Source: Exiguobacterium sp. (GTDB lineage: Bacteria > Bacillota > Bacilli > Exiguobacteriales > Exiguobacteriaceae). From it: a stretch of 64,000 nucleotides of DNA. The DNA is taken from NCBI RefSeq assembly GCF_020832205.1, contig NZ_JAFIFD010000038.1, positions 62,001 to 126,000 of the forward strand, given 5' to 3'. Below are positions 56,632-64,000 of the stretch, one piece after another. The position numbers and the translations under genes were made by a program. Every line of letters begins with the position of its first letter. Position 1 is the stretch's first letter. The notes under the pieces were generated by a model, which saw nothing but the letters and a program-made list of their open reading frames with translations, ran no database searches and was not told the DNA's origin.

Positions 56632-58077
56632 TTATTTCGGGATCCGTGTCTGACGAATCATCTCGAGCTTCAAGTCCCATAGCGGTTTGCTGAACGTGAC
56701 TGAATACACTTCCGGCAACCGGAGCCGTTTGTATTCTTCCCACAGCCCGTTCATTTGCTCTTGGTGATAGTCGCGAATCTCTTTCGCACTCGGTAGGTCA
56801 TAGACGCGCTCACCGTCGCGGAAAATCGGTTCGAGCAGACGCTTGACGTGGAAGTTGCGCGTCTTGATTTTGAAGGCAGGATCACGAACGTCGATCAAGT
56901 CGATTTCTGAATACGTCTCGACCGGCTCGTCGGCAAGGGCGATATAGTCGCCTTTGAATTTTTTCGTTTCTTTGTCGATGATCCGATACAGTTCTTTCTT
57001 ATGCGGAGTCGTCGTTTTCACTTTCGATGAGGACACTTTGATGACCGGCTTCAAGTTGCCGTCTTGGTCTTCACGGGCGACGAGCTTATACACCATGCCG
57101 AGCGCCGGCTGTTCGTACGCCGTGATGCCGCGCGTCCCGACGAGGAACGTATCGGCTTCAGCTCCTTGCATGCGCAAATCTTGGATGACGTACTCATCGA
57201 GGTCACCGGACACGACGATTTTCACATAGTCGAGCCCTGCCTCGTTGAGCGCTTTTCGGGCCCGTTTAGACAGATAGGCCAAGTCACCTGAGTCGAGGCG
57301 GACCGATTTCAAACGGTATCCTTTCGCCTCGAGCTCTTTTGCGACGGTGATCGCGTTCGGAAGACCCGACTTGAGCGTGTCGTACGTATCGATCAACAGG
57401 CTCGTGTTGTCCGGATACATTTCGGCGAATGAGCGGAACGCCGTCAATTCGTCGTCGTGGAACTGGATATCGGCGTGTTCCATCGTCCCCCCGGTCGGTA
57501 CGTCAAAGTCACGTCCGGCTGAGACGAGGCTTGTCACATCAAAGCCGGCGATGTAAGCGGCGCGCGTCCCATAATAAGCGGCGTCGACGCCTTGGGCGCG
57601 TCTGGCTCCGCCTTCAAGCAACGTCTCGTTCGGTGCCGCTTGGCGGATTCGGGCGTATTTCGTCGCGATCAATGACTCGTGGTTGGCGATGTTTAAAAAG
57701 GCGGTCTGGAACAGCTTCGCCTCAAAAATGGTCGATTCGATGCGCACGACTTGTTCGTGCGGGAAAATCACTTCCCCTTCCCGGACACTGTAAAGTGAAC
57801 CGGTGAACTTGAAGTTGCGCAAAACATCGGCAAACTCGTCCTCGAAGTCGAGTTGTTGCTTCAAATATGCGATGTCCGCTTCCGTGAACGACACGTTTTC
57901 TAAATAGTGGACGATGTTTTGCAGCCCGGCGAAGACGACGTATCCGCCGCTGAACGGGTTCGAACGATAATAGAGGTCGAAGACGACTTTTTCGTTGTGG
58001 CGTCCTTGTTTCCAATAAATATACATCCAACGAGGAAGATAAAGGTCCGTGTGCAGTGCTAAATTACGATGTAACAT
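56632..58077 (-). CDS. pncB: nicotinate phosphoribosyltransferase
   Basis: LHTDLYLPRWMYIYWKQGRHNEKVVFDLYYRSNPFSGGYVVFAGLQN; VRLDSGDLAYLSKRARKAL; VGTRGITAYEQPALGMVYKLV. Confidence 0.94.
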   Translation of the reverse strand: MLHRNLALHTDLYLPRWMYIYWKQGRHNEKVVFDLYYRSNPFSGGYVVFAGLQNIVHYLENVSFTEADIAYLKQQLDFEDEFADVLRNFKFTGSLYSVREGEVIFPHEQVVRIESTIFEAKLFQTAFLNIANHESLIATKYARIRQAAPNETLLEGGARRAQGVDAAYYGTRAAYIAGFDVTSLVSAGRDFDVPTGGTMEHADIQFHDDELTAFRSFAEMYPDNTSLLIDTYDTLKSGLPNAITVAKELEAKGYRLKSVRLDSGDLAYLSKRARKALNEAGLDYVKIVVSGDLDEYVIQDLRMQGAEADTFLVGTRGITAYEQPALGMVYKLVAREDQDGNLKPVIKVSSSKVKTTTPHKKELYRIIDKETKKFKGDYIALADEPVETYSEIDLIDVRDPAFKIKTRNFHVKRLLEPIFRDGERVYDLPSAKEIRDYHQEQMNGLWEEYKRLRLPEVYSVTFSKPLWDLKLEMIRQTRIPK

Positions 58078-58101
58078 AATAAGTTCCTTTCTGATTTCGT
58101 G

Positions 58102-58635
58102 TCACTTCCCGGTAACGGTTGCTCCGAGAGTCGTGACAAAATGTTCGAGCGCCCATTCATGGCCGATCGGATTGAAGCTTTGGACGGCGTCGGCATGGAT
58201 GACCATCTTGTAACCGAGGTTGTATGCGTCGACGGCGGTGTGGAGCACGCATATGTCTGTGCACACCCCGACGAGATGGACTTCGTTGATGCCGCGTTCC
58301 CGTAGACGGATGTTGAGATCGGTCCCGGCAAAAGCGCTGTACCGTGTCTTGTCGATCCAATGATCGGCTCGTTCGGCTGCCGTCTTGACGTTTCCGTACA
58401 AGTCACGTCCTTCGGTCCCTCGGATGTTGTGAGGCGGGAAGAGCGTCGTTTCCGGATGATACGTATCACCAGCGTCATGGACGTCGTTGGCGATGACGAC
58501 ATAATCTTCGGCCGAGAACTCTTCGATCAACTGTACGATGCGTTCTTCTATGTCTTGCCCAGGTTTCCCGCAAGTCAAACGGCCCGCGTCCGCGATAAAA
58601 TCATACGTGTAGTCAATGACAATCAATGCGCGCAT
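58102..58635 (-). CDS. cysteine hydrolase / nicotinamidase-like
   Basis: MRALIVIDYTYDFIADAGRLTCGKPGQDIE; KTRYSAFAGTDL; VHLVGVCTDICVLHTAVDAYNLGY; adjacent to pncB. Confidence 0.88.
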   Translation of the reverse strand: MRALIVIDYTYDFIADAGRLTCGKPGQDIEERIVQLIEEFSAEDYVVIANDVHDAGDTYHPETTLFPPHNIRGTEGRDLYGNVKTAAERADHWIDKTRYSAFAGTDLNIRLRERGINEVHLVGVCTDICVLHTAVDAYNLGYKMVIHADAVQSFNPIGHEWALEHFVTTLGATVTGK

Positions 58636-58775
58636 AGGAGTTTCTCCTCTCAAGTGCAAAATAGTTGGCTATCTTTCTTATTCTAAATCATTTTACGTCA
58701 AGCGAAAAAGATTATTTTTCGCCGGTGTCGGGTAGTAGGTGTAAGTAGAACTGTAAGCGAAAGGGGAATGAGCTG

Positions 58776-59051
58776 ATGTTGTTGTCATCCACCGAACTAT
58801 CGGAACAATTGTCGCGCTTGAACGGGTGGGACGTCGTCGAAGGTGAGTTGCAGAAGACGTATCGTCTAGAGACGTTTCCAGAAGCGATTCAATTCGTCCA
58901 TCTCGTCGCTGATTTGGCCGAATCGCTCAATCATCATCCGAACATCTTGATTGAGTATCGAAACGTCACCCTCACCGTGTCCACGCACGACGAAGGGGGC
59001 ATCACGGAGAAAGATATCATGCTCGCGAAAGGGTGTGAGGAACTTGTCTAA
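58776..59051 (+). CDS. 4a-hydroxytetrahydrobiopterin dehydratase (PCD/DCoH, PhhB-like)
   Basis: EGELQKTYRLETFPEAIQFVHLVADLAESLNHHPNILIEYRNVTLTVSTHDEGGITEKD. Confidence 0.92.
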   Translation: MLLSSTELSEQLSRLNGWDVVEGELQKTYRLETFPEAIQFVHLVADLAESLNHHPNILIEYRNVTLTVSTHDEGGITEKDIMLAKGCEELV

Positions 59052-59058
59052 CTTATAC

Positions 59059-59526
59059 ATGACATTCGCGTCAGGCAGCGTTGCCGACCGGTTCCGTAAA
59101 AATTCGGACGTCCTCGTCGCGAACGGAAACGAGACGATTTTGCTCGCAGAAGGGGGCAAGTCTCCGTTTCAAAGCGGGAAGACGTTCCGTATTGAAGAAG
59201 CGGAAGGACAATTCGCCCCGAAAGGGAATATTGTCTATGCGAACGTTCCTGTCGATACGAATGCACGGTCGCTCTTGTTCCATCGATTGTTGACCGAAAA
59301 GGCGCGCCTCGGTGCAGGACACGACGGTTTTTCCGCCTTCCGGCTCGGTGTCGACCCGGACGACAACCATGCGATCGTCCTCATTCAATTTTCCGAAGCA
59401 GGCAACAAGTTCCGCGACTCGACCGATTACGTGTTGTTCCAAGAATGGCTGAAAGATGCCGTCGAGCAAAAAGGAGCAGGTCCGATTATAAAACACTATG
59501 TCGTCACGGAAGCGGATAACCTATAA
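59059..59526 (+). CDS. hypothetical protein
   Basis: Downstream of PCD gene; MTFASGSVADRFRKNSDVLVANGNETILLAEGGKSPFQ; start uncertain (GTG 59035 / TTG 59044 / ATG 59059). Confidence 0.6.
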   Translation: MTFASGSVADRFRKNSDVLVANGNETILLAEGGKSPFQSGKTFRIEEAEGQFAPKGNIVYANVPVDTNARSLLFHRLLTEKARLGAGHDGFSAFRLGVDPDDNHAIVLIQFSEAGNKFRDSTDYVLFQEWLKDAVEQKGAGPIIKHYVVTEADNL

Positions 59527-59560
59527 TAAAAGATAACGTCACGTTAGGGGAGGATTTTTT

Positions 59561-59878
59561 ATGAACAAGAACTATTTTTGGATGGGGATGGCCGCAGGTG
59601 CCATCATCGGGGCAAGCGCATCACTTCTCCATAGAGAGACGCGCGAGCAACAAGTGAGACAGTTGAAAGGGTTGAAGTCACGCCTCAAATCTTCGGATGC
59701 CTCGACACAAGCCCACTCGGTCGGCTTGCAAGCCGCACCGAAAGGGAACTTGAAAGATCGCGTCATGGATTTGAAGGCGCTGTACGAAGAGAACCAAGAC
59801 ACCATCCAAAACCTCGTCGAAGACGTCAAAGACTTGATGGACGCGCTTCAAGAGGCTCGTCACAAAAATCAAATCTAA
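59561..59878 (+). CDS. YtxH-like small membrane-anchored protein
   Basis: WMGMAAGAIIGASASLLHRETREQ N-terminus. Confidence 0.65.
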   Translation: MNKNYFWMGMAAGAIIGASASLLHRETREQQVRQLKGLKSRLKSSDASTQAHSVGLQAAPKGNLKDRVMDLKALYEENQDTIQNLVEDVKDLMDALQEARHKNQI

Positions 59879-59883
59879 TGAGA

Positions 59884-59910
59884 ATGGCCAAGCGCACGCG
59901 CTTGGCCATT
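59884..59910. terminator. bidirectional intrinsic terminator
   Basis: atggccaagcgcacgcgcttggccat. Confidence 0.8.
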
Positions 59911-59912
59911 TG

Positions 59913-60365
59913 TTATTCTTGCTTGTATTCTTTTTCAGTACCATCCGTGAACGTGACGTCTGCTTCGATTTTTTTAGCATCGTCCGCGATGTTGAAGGCC
60001 GCCTTGATTTGATTCAGCACTTCCTCATCCGGGGTGTCTTGGTCGAAGTTCAACTGGCCAAAGACCGGATCGAGTTCTTGCATCGCTTCGTCCCCGCGTA
60101 AACTTTGGTCGTCTTCTTTTCGTTCATATGACGCTTCCGTCGAATTGTTCTCGTTCTCATAGTCTACTTTGATGGCGTCGTCGACGTCCGTGTAGTCGAC
60201 TTCGAGTTCAAACTTATCGAACGTGTACATCGAGTTGTTTTCAGTGTTCGCTTCCTCTTCAACCGGCGCATCGCTCGGCTGATTCGTCACTTCGTCTGAC
60301 GACCCGCATCCGGCCATTAAAAACAAAGAAGCTGTAATCGGTACTGCCCATTTCAATTGTTTCAT
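59913..60365 (-). CDS. YusW-like putative lipoprotein
   Basis: MKQLKWAVPITASLFLMAGCGSS lipobox; YTFDKFELEVDY...DAIKVDYENE. Confidence 0.7.
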   Translation of the reverse strand: MKQLKWAVPITASLFLMAGCGSSDEVTNQPSDAPVEEEANTENNSMYTFDKFELEVDYTDVDDAIKVDYENENNSTEASYERKEDDQSLRGDEAMQELDPVFGQLNFDQDTPDEEVLNQIKAAFNIADDAKKIEADVTFTDGTEKEYKQE

Positions 60366-60473
60366 TATTCAATCCCTCCAATATTTTCGCATAATCCGTA
60401 CATTCCCCTGTTATAAAAAAAATACACTTTTCAAGCCGTGTTTTCCGGAACAATAAGCGAGGTCATGTTTAAT

Positions 60474-60519
60474 TTGTATAAAAATACAATTGACAGTATA
60501 AATATACGTATGGTTTAAT
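60474..60519 (+). promoter_or_regulatory. argC promoter with two putative ArgR/AhrC boxes
   Basis: TTGTATAAAAATACAA (60474-60489) and GTATAAATATAC (60496-60507) flank/overlap TTGACA-N18-TTTAAT. Confidence 0.75.
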
Positions 60520-60548
60520 CGGATTATTCTTTTGAGGAGGTACGACAG

Positions 60549-61574
60549 ATGATCACTTGTGGAATCGTCGGCGTGACCGGGTACGCCGGAATGGAACTGT
60601 TGAAATTGATCACGGCGCATCCGCGCTTACAAGTGGCGTGCGTGATGAGCGACTCGAGTGCGGGCAACCGGCTGTCTGACCTGTATCCGTGGATGGAGAC
60701 GGGCACGTTAACGCTCGAACCGTTCAACGTAGAGAACGTGAAGCGGCTTGACGTCTTGTTTCTCGCGACGCCGAGCGGGGTGTCGTCTCAATATATTGAG
60801 TTGTTGGATACGTTTGAAGGGGTGGTCGTCGACTTGAGCGGTGATTTGCGCCTTACGAGCGAGGCGTACACGACGTGGTACAACAGAGCGCCCGTCAAAG
60901 CGAGTACGCAGGCGAAAGCAGTTTACGGCTTGACGGAATGGAATCGAGAATCCGTACAGACAGCGAGCTGGATCTCAAATCCCGGCTGTTACGCGACAGC
61001 CGTGTCGCTCGGTCTCCTGCCGTTTCTGCATGACAGCTTGATTGAGCCGGACGACATTATTGTCTCGGCATGCTCCGGCATCACTGGCGCCGGGAAAGCG
61101 CTCAGCGCGAAAACACACCACGCCCGTTCGAACGAGAACGTGCAGCTATATAAAATACACACACATCAGCACATTCCAGAGATCGAACAGACGATTCGTC
61201 AACTGACGGGAGTCGAAGCGACCGTATCACTTTCGACACATCTGTTACCGATCAATCGTGGCATCATGGCGACGATGCACGTCGTTCCGACGGTCGAACA
61301 GACGGAGGCGGAGTGGGTCGATGTGCTCCACCGTGCGTATAAAACCGAACCGTTCATCCGCGTGCAACAAGGGGAGCCGGAGATTCGGACGGCCGTCGGA
61401 TCGAACTATTGTGATCTCTGGGTGTATAAAGACCAACGGACCGGGCGGCTCACGATCGTCTCGGTCATCGACAACATGCAAAAAGGTGCGGCCGGGCAGG
61501 CGATTCAAAACGTCAACGTCCGTTTTGGACTAGCGGAGACGCTCGGGCTGAGCGCCCAACCACAATACATATAG
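60549..61574 (+). CDS. argC: N-acetyl-gamma-glutamyl-phosphate reductase
   Basis: MITCGIVGVTGYAGMELLKLITAHP; SNPGCYATAVSLGLLP; HQHIPEIEQ. Confidence 0.96.
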   Translation: MITCGIVGVTGYAGMELLKLITAHPRLQVACVMSDSSAGNRLSDLYPWMETGTLTLEPFNVENVKRLDVLFLATPSGVSSQYIELLDTFEGVVVDLSGDLRLTSEAYTTWYNRAPVKASTQAKAVYGLTEWNRESVQTASWISNPGCYATAVSLGLLPFLHDSLIEPDDIIVSACSGITGAGKALSAKTHHARSNENVQLYKIHTHQHIPEIEQTIRQLTGVEATVSLSTHLLPINRGIMATMHVVPTVEQTEAEWVDVLHRAYKTEPFIRVQQGEPEIRTAVGSNYCDLWVYKDQRTGRLTIVSVIDNMQKGAAGQAIQNVNVRFGLAETLGLSAQPQYI

Positions 61575-61584
61575 GAGGGATCGT

Positions 61585-62802
61585 ATGACAGATTTGACGA
61601 TGAGCCCACCGGTGAGCCTCGTGTCACCAAAAGGGTTTCATGCGACAGGCGTTCATGCCGGATTGAAACGAAAGCGTAAAGACTTGGCGCTTCTCGTCTG
61701 TGAACAACCGGCGAGCGCGGCAGCCGTCTACACGACGAACCAATTTCAAGCGGCGCCGATTCAAGTGACGAAACAAACGCTTCACGCGTCGAACGGGAAA
61801 GTTCGCGCCGTCCTCGTCAACAGCGGCAACGCCAACGCTTGTACGGGTGAGCAAGGAATGAGCGACGCTTACGCGATGAGAGCCAAGGCGGCAGCGCACT
61901 TAGGGATTGACGACGACGAAGTCGCCATCGCATCGACTGGTGTCATCGGTCAACTGTTACCGATGGATACGTTGCTCTCAGGGATCGACTTATTGATCCC
62001 TACAAATGAGACGGATCAGGCAGAGGCTTTCGCCGAAGCAATCTTGACGACGGACACCGGGGTGAAGACGACCGGGGTCCGCTACGCGGATGGAGAGACG
62101 TTCGTGACAGTTGCCGGTGTCGCCAAAGGGTCGGGCATGATTCATCCGAACATGGCGACGATGCTCGGGTTCGTGACGACCGATGCGGTCATCGCACCAG
62201 AACTGTTACAAACGGCGCTCAAGCAAAGTGTCGACGCCTCGTTCAACAACATCACCGTCGACGGCGACAGTTCGACGAACGACATGGTGCTTGTCTTAGC
62301 GAGTGGTGCTGCGGACACAGAAGAAATCAAAGCAGGGACGGATGCGTTCAACCAATTCACGAATGCGTTGACGGACGTCTGCACCGATCTCGCCAAGCAA
62401 ATCGCCCGTGACGGTGAAGGCGCGACGACACTGATTGAAGTCGATGTCGTCGGCGCAAAGACAAACGAGACGGCACGCGTCATCGCGAAACAAGTCGTCG
62501 GCTCCTCGCTCGTGAAGACGGCGGTATACGGCAAGGATGCGAACTGGGGACGCATCATCGCAGCCGTGGGGGCGACGAAAGAACCGATTGAAGTCGGGCA
62601 AGTGGACATCCACATCGGCTCTCAGCTCGTCTTATCAAAAAGTGTGCCGGTCTGGTTCGACGAAGCGCTCGCCTCAGAAGAGATGGGGCAAGACGTCGTC
62701 TCGATCCGCATCGACTTGAACGATGGACCGGGGACAGGCAGCGCCTATGGCTGTGACCTCACGTATGATTACGTCAAAATCAACGCGAGTTACCGGACAT
62801 GA
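61585..62802 (+). CDS. argJ: bifunctional glutamate N-acetyltransferase/amino-acid acetyltransferase
   Basis: GFHATGVHAGLKRKRKDLALL; KGSGMIHPNMATMLGFVTTDA (autocleavage site); GKDANWGRIIAAVG. Confidence 0.97.
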   Translation: MTDLTMSPPVSLVSPKGFHATGVHAGLKRKRKDLALLVCEQPASAAAVYTTNQFQAAPIQVTKQTLHASNGKVRAVLVNSGNANACTGEQGMSDAYAMRAKAAAHLGIDDDEVAIASTGVIGQLLPMDTLLSGIDLLIPTNETDQAEAFAEAILTTDTGVKTTGVRYADGETFVTVAGVAKGSGMIHPNMATMLGFVTTDAVIAPELLQTALKQSVDASFNNITVDGDSSTNDMVLVLASGAADTEEIKAGTDAFNQFTNALTDVCTDLAKQIARDGEGATTLIEVDVVGAKTNETARVIAKQVVGSSLVKTAVYGKDANWGRIIAAVGATKEPIEVGQVDIHIGSQLVLSKSVPVWFDEALASEEMGQDVVSIRIDLNDGPGTGSAYGCDLTYDYVKINASYRT

Positions 62803-63578
62803 GCATGCGGAAAGTCATTAAGCTAGGCGGGAGCGTCTGGGACACGCTCCATCCGGATTACTTTGCAGAGTGGAAGGGATGGGTCGAAGCAGGTCATGAA
62901 TTAATTTTACTTCACGGTGGGGGGCCGAGGCTGTCGGCTTACTGTGAGACCCAACAGATCAAGCCCGTCTTTCAAAACGGTCGCCGCGTGACGACTGAAG
63001 ACGTGCTGACCGGGGCGACGCGTGTACTCGCCGGGGAGATGCAGACAGAAATCGTGACGACGCTCGGCCGATACGGGGTGAACGCGGTCGGATTATCGGG
63101 TGTCGATGGACGGATGATCACGGGACGGGAAATGACAGAACTCGGGGCCGTTGGAGAAGTCGAAGCCGTCGACGTGTCGCTAATCGAGCTCCTCACAGGA
63201 CGCCAATACGTGCCGGTCGTGACGTCGATTCTCTCAGGGGAAAACGGCGCGCTCAACTGTAACGGGGACGATTGTGCCGTCGCGGTGGCCTGCGCCCTTC
63301 AAGCCGATTATTTCGAGATGATCACCGATGTGCCCGGCATTCGAATCAACGGCACGTTCCGTGAGATGTTGACGGTAGATGAGATGCAGCGGGCGATTGA
63401 ATCGGGAGACATTTATGGGGGCATGATTCCAAAGACAGAGGCGCTCCGCTCCGCGCTAAAAGGCGGGGTGGCGCTCGCCGTGATACGGGACGGCAATGAC
63501 CCGACAGCAGCTGGGACACAAATGAAGGAGGGACACCATGAGCGCATTACTTCCCACATATGGGCAACGAGCCATTGA
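62799..63578 (+). CDS. argB: acetylglutamate kinase
   Basis: VIKLGGSVWD, LLHGGGPRLSAYCE, LNCNGDDCAVAVACALQAD; overlaps argJ and argD. Confidence 0.95.
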   Translation: MSMRKVIKLGGSVWDTLHPDYFAEWKGWVEAGHELILLHGGGPRLSAYCETQQIKPVFQNGRRVTTEDVLTGATRVLAGEMQTEIVTTLGRYGVNAVGLSGVDGRMITGREMTELGAVGEVEAVDVSLIELLTGRQYVPVVTSILSGENGALNCNGDDCAVAVACALQADYFEMITDVPGIRINGTFREMLTVDEMQRAIESGDIYGGMIPKTEALRSALKGGVALAVIRDGNDPTAAGTQMKEGHHERITSHIWATSH

Positions 63579-64000
63579 AATCAAGCAAGCAGACGGCTCA
63601 TACGTGACGGACGCGACGGGGAAACGGTACCTCGATTTCGTCATGGGTATCGCCGTCTGTAACACCGGGCATCGCCATCCGGCCGTCCTCGAAAAGATCG
63701 AGGTGCAGCTCGGGCACGTCTGGCATACGTCGAACTTGTACGCGATTAGTGCTCAGGAGCGTGTGGCGGAGAAACTCGTCTCCGGCACCCATTTGACGCA
63801 CGCCTTCTTCTGCAACAGCGGCACCGAGGCGAACGAGGCGGCTTTCAAGCTGATTCGTAAATGGACGGGCAAGACGAAAATCGTCACGTTCACCAAGTCG
63901 TTTCATGGGCGGACGTTCGCGATGCTTGGAGCGACCGGACAAGACAAAGTGAAGGCCGGCTTCGGGCCGATGGTACCGGACTTCAAGCACGCGCCATTCA
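63538..64000 (+). CDS. argD: acetylornithine aminotransferase (truncated by window end)
   Basis: Own translation: MSALLPTYGQRAIEIKQADGSYVTDATGKRYLDFVMGIAVCNTGHRHPAV...FFCNSGTEANEAAFKLIRKWTGKTKIVTFTKSFHGRTFAMLGATGQ. Confidence 0.95.
   Translation, partial: MSALLPTYGQRAIEIKQADGSYVTDATGKRYLDFVMGIAVCNTGHRHPAVLEKIEVQLGHVWHTSNLYAISAQERVAEKLVSGTHLTHAFFCNSGTEANEAAFKLIRKWTGKTKIVTFTKSFHGRTFAMLGATGQDKVKAGFGPMVPDFKHAPF

Noticed and set aside
1-64000. Search for defence islands, toxin-antitoxin pairs, BGCs, prophage or IS elements
   Set aside because: No integrase, transposase, phage structural genes, NRPS/PKS, CRISPR repeats or TA-like small gene pairs were recognised; only a solitary Mrr-like nuclease is present.

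Overview
This 64 kb window is a contiguous Firmicutes/Bacilli chromosomal segment. Gene content and style suggest Exiguobacterium or a close relative, but that is inference only. It is dense with housekeeping and metabolic genes. I saw no rRNA, tRNA, CRISPR array, transposase or prophage. Recognisable blocks include pdxK/thiD, ung, phenylalanine hydroxylase behind a T-box, an OmpR-type two-component pair, motAB, murB, ald plus a PucR/AdeR-like regulator, an NhaC-type transporter behind a SAM-I riboswitch, argS behind a T-box, a type I pullulanase, an MMPL transporter, a YitT-family gene with an unusual structured leader, DUF2243-CtaG, a CstR/rhodanese/CoA-disulfide-reductase persulfide module, an AGCS symporter, a Zn-binding ABC lipoprotein with a Zur-like box, pncA/pncB, a pterin dehydratase and the start of an argCJBD operon. 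I found no clear wholly novel multi-gene system. The most interesting observations are regulatory: (i) a Tyr-codon T-box in front of a C-terminally extended Phe hydroxylase, (ii) a leader upstream of yitT with a T-box-like GGAACCGCGG motif and a Shine-Dalgarno-sequestering hairpin, next to a 20-bp perfect palindrome, (iii) a CstR-type operator lying exactly between the -35 and -10 of a persulfide operon that encodes a four-domain fusion, (iv) a translationally coupled SDR/PAS-histidine-kinase pair, and (v) a terminator whose 3' arm supplies the RBS of the next gene. All calls come from reading the sequence. No database search was run.
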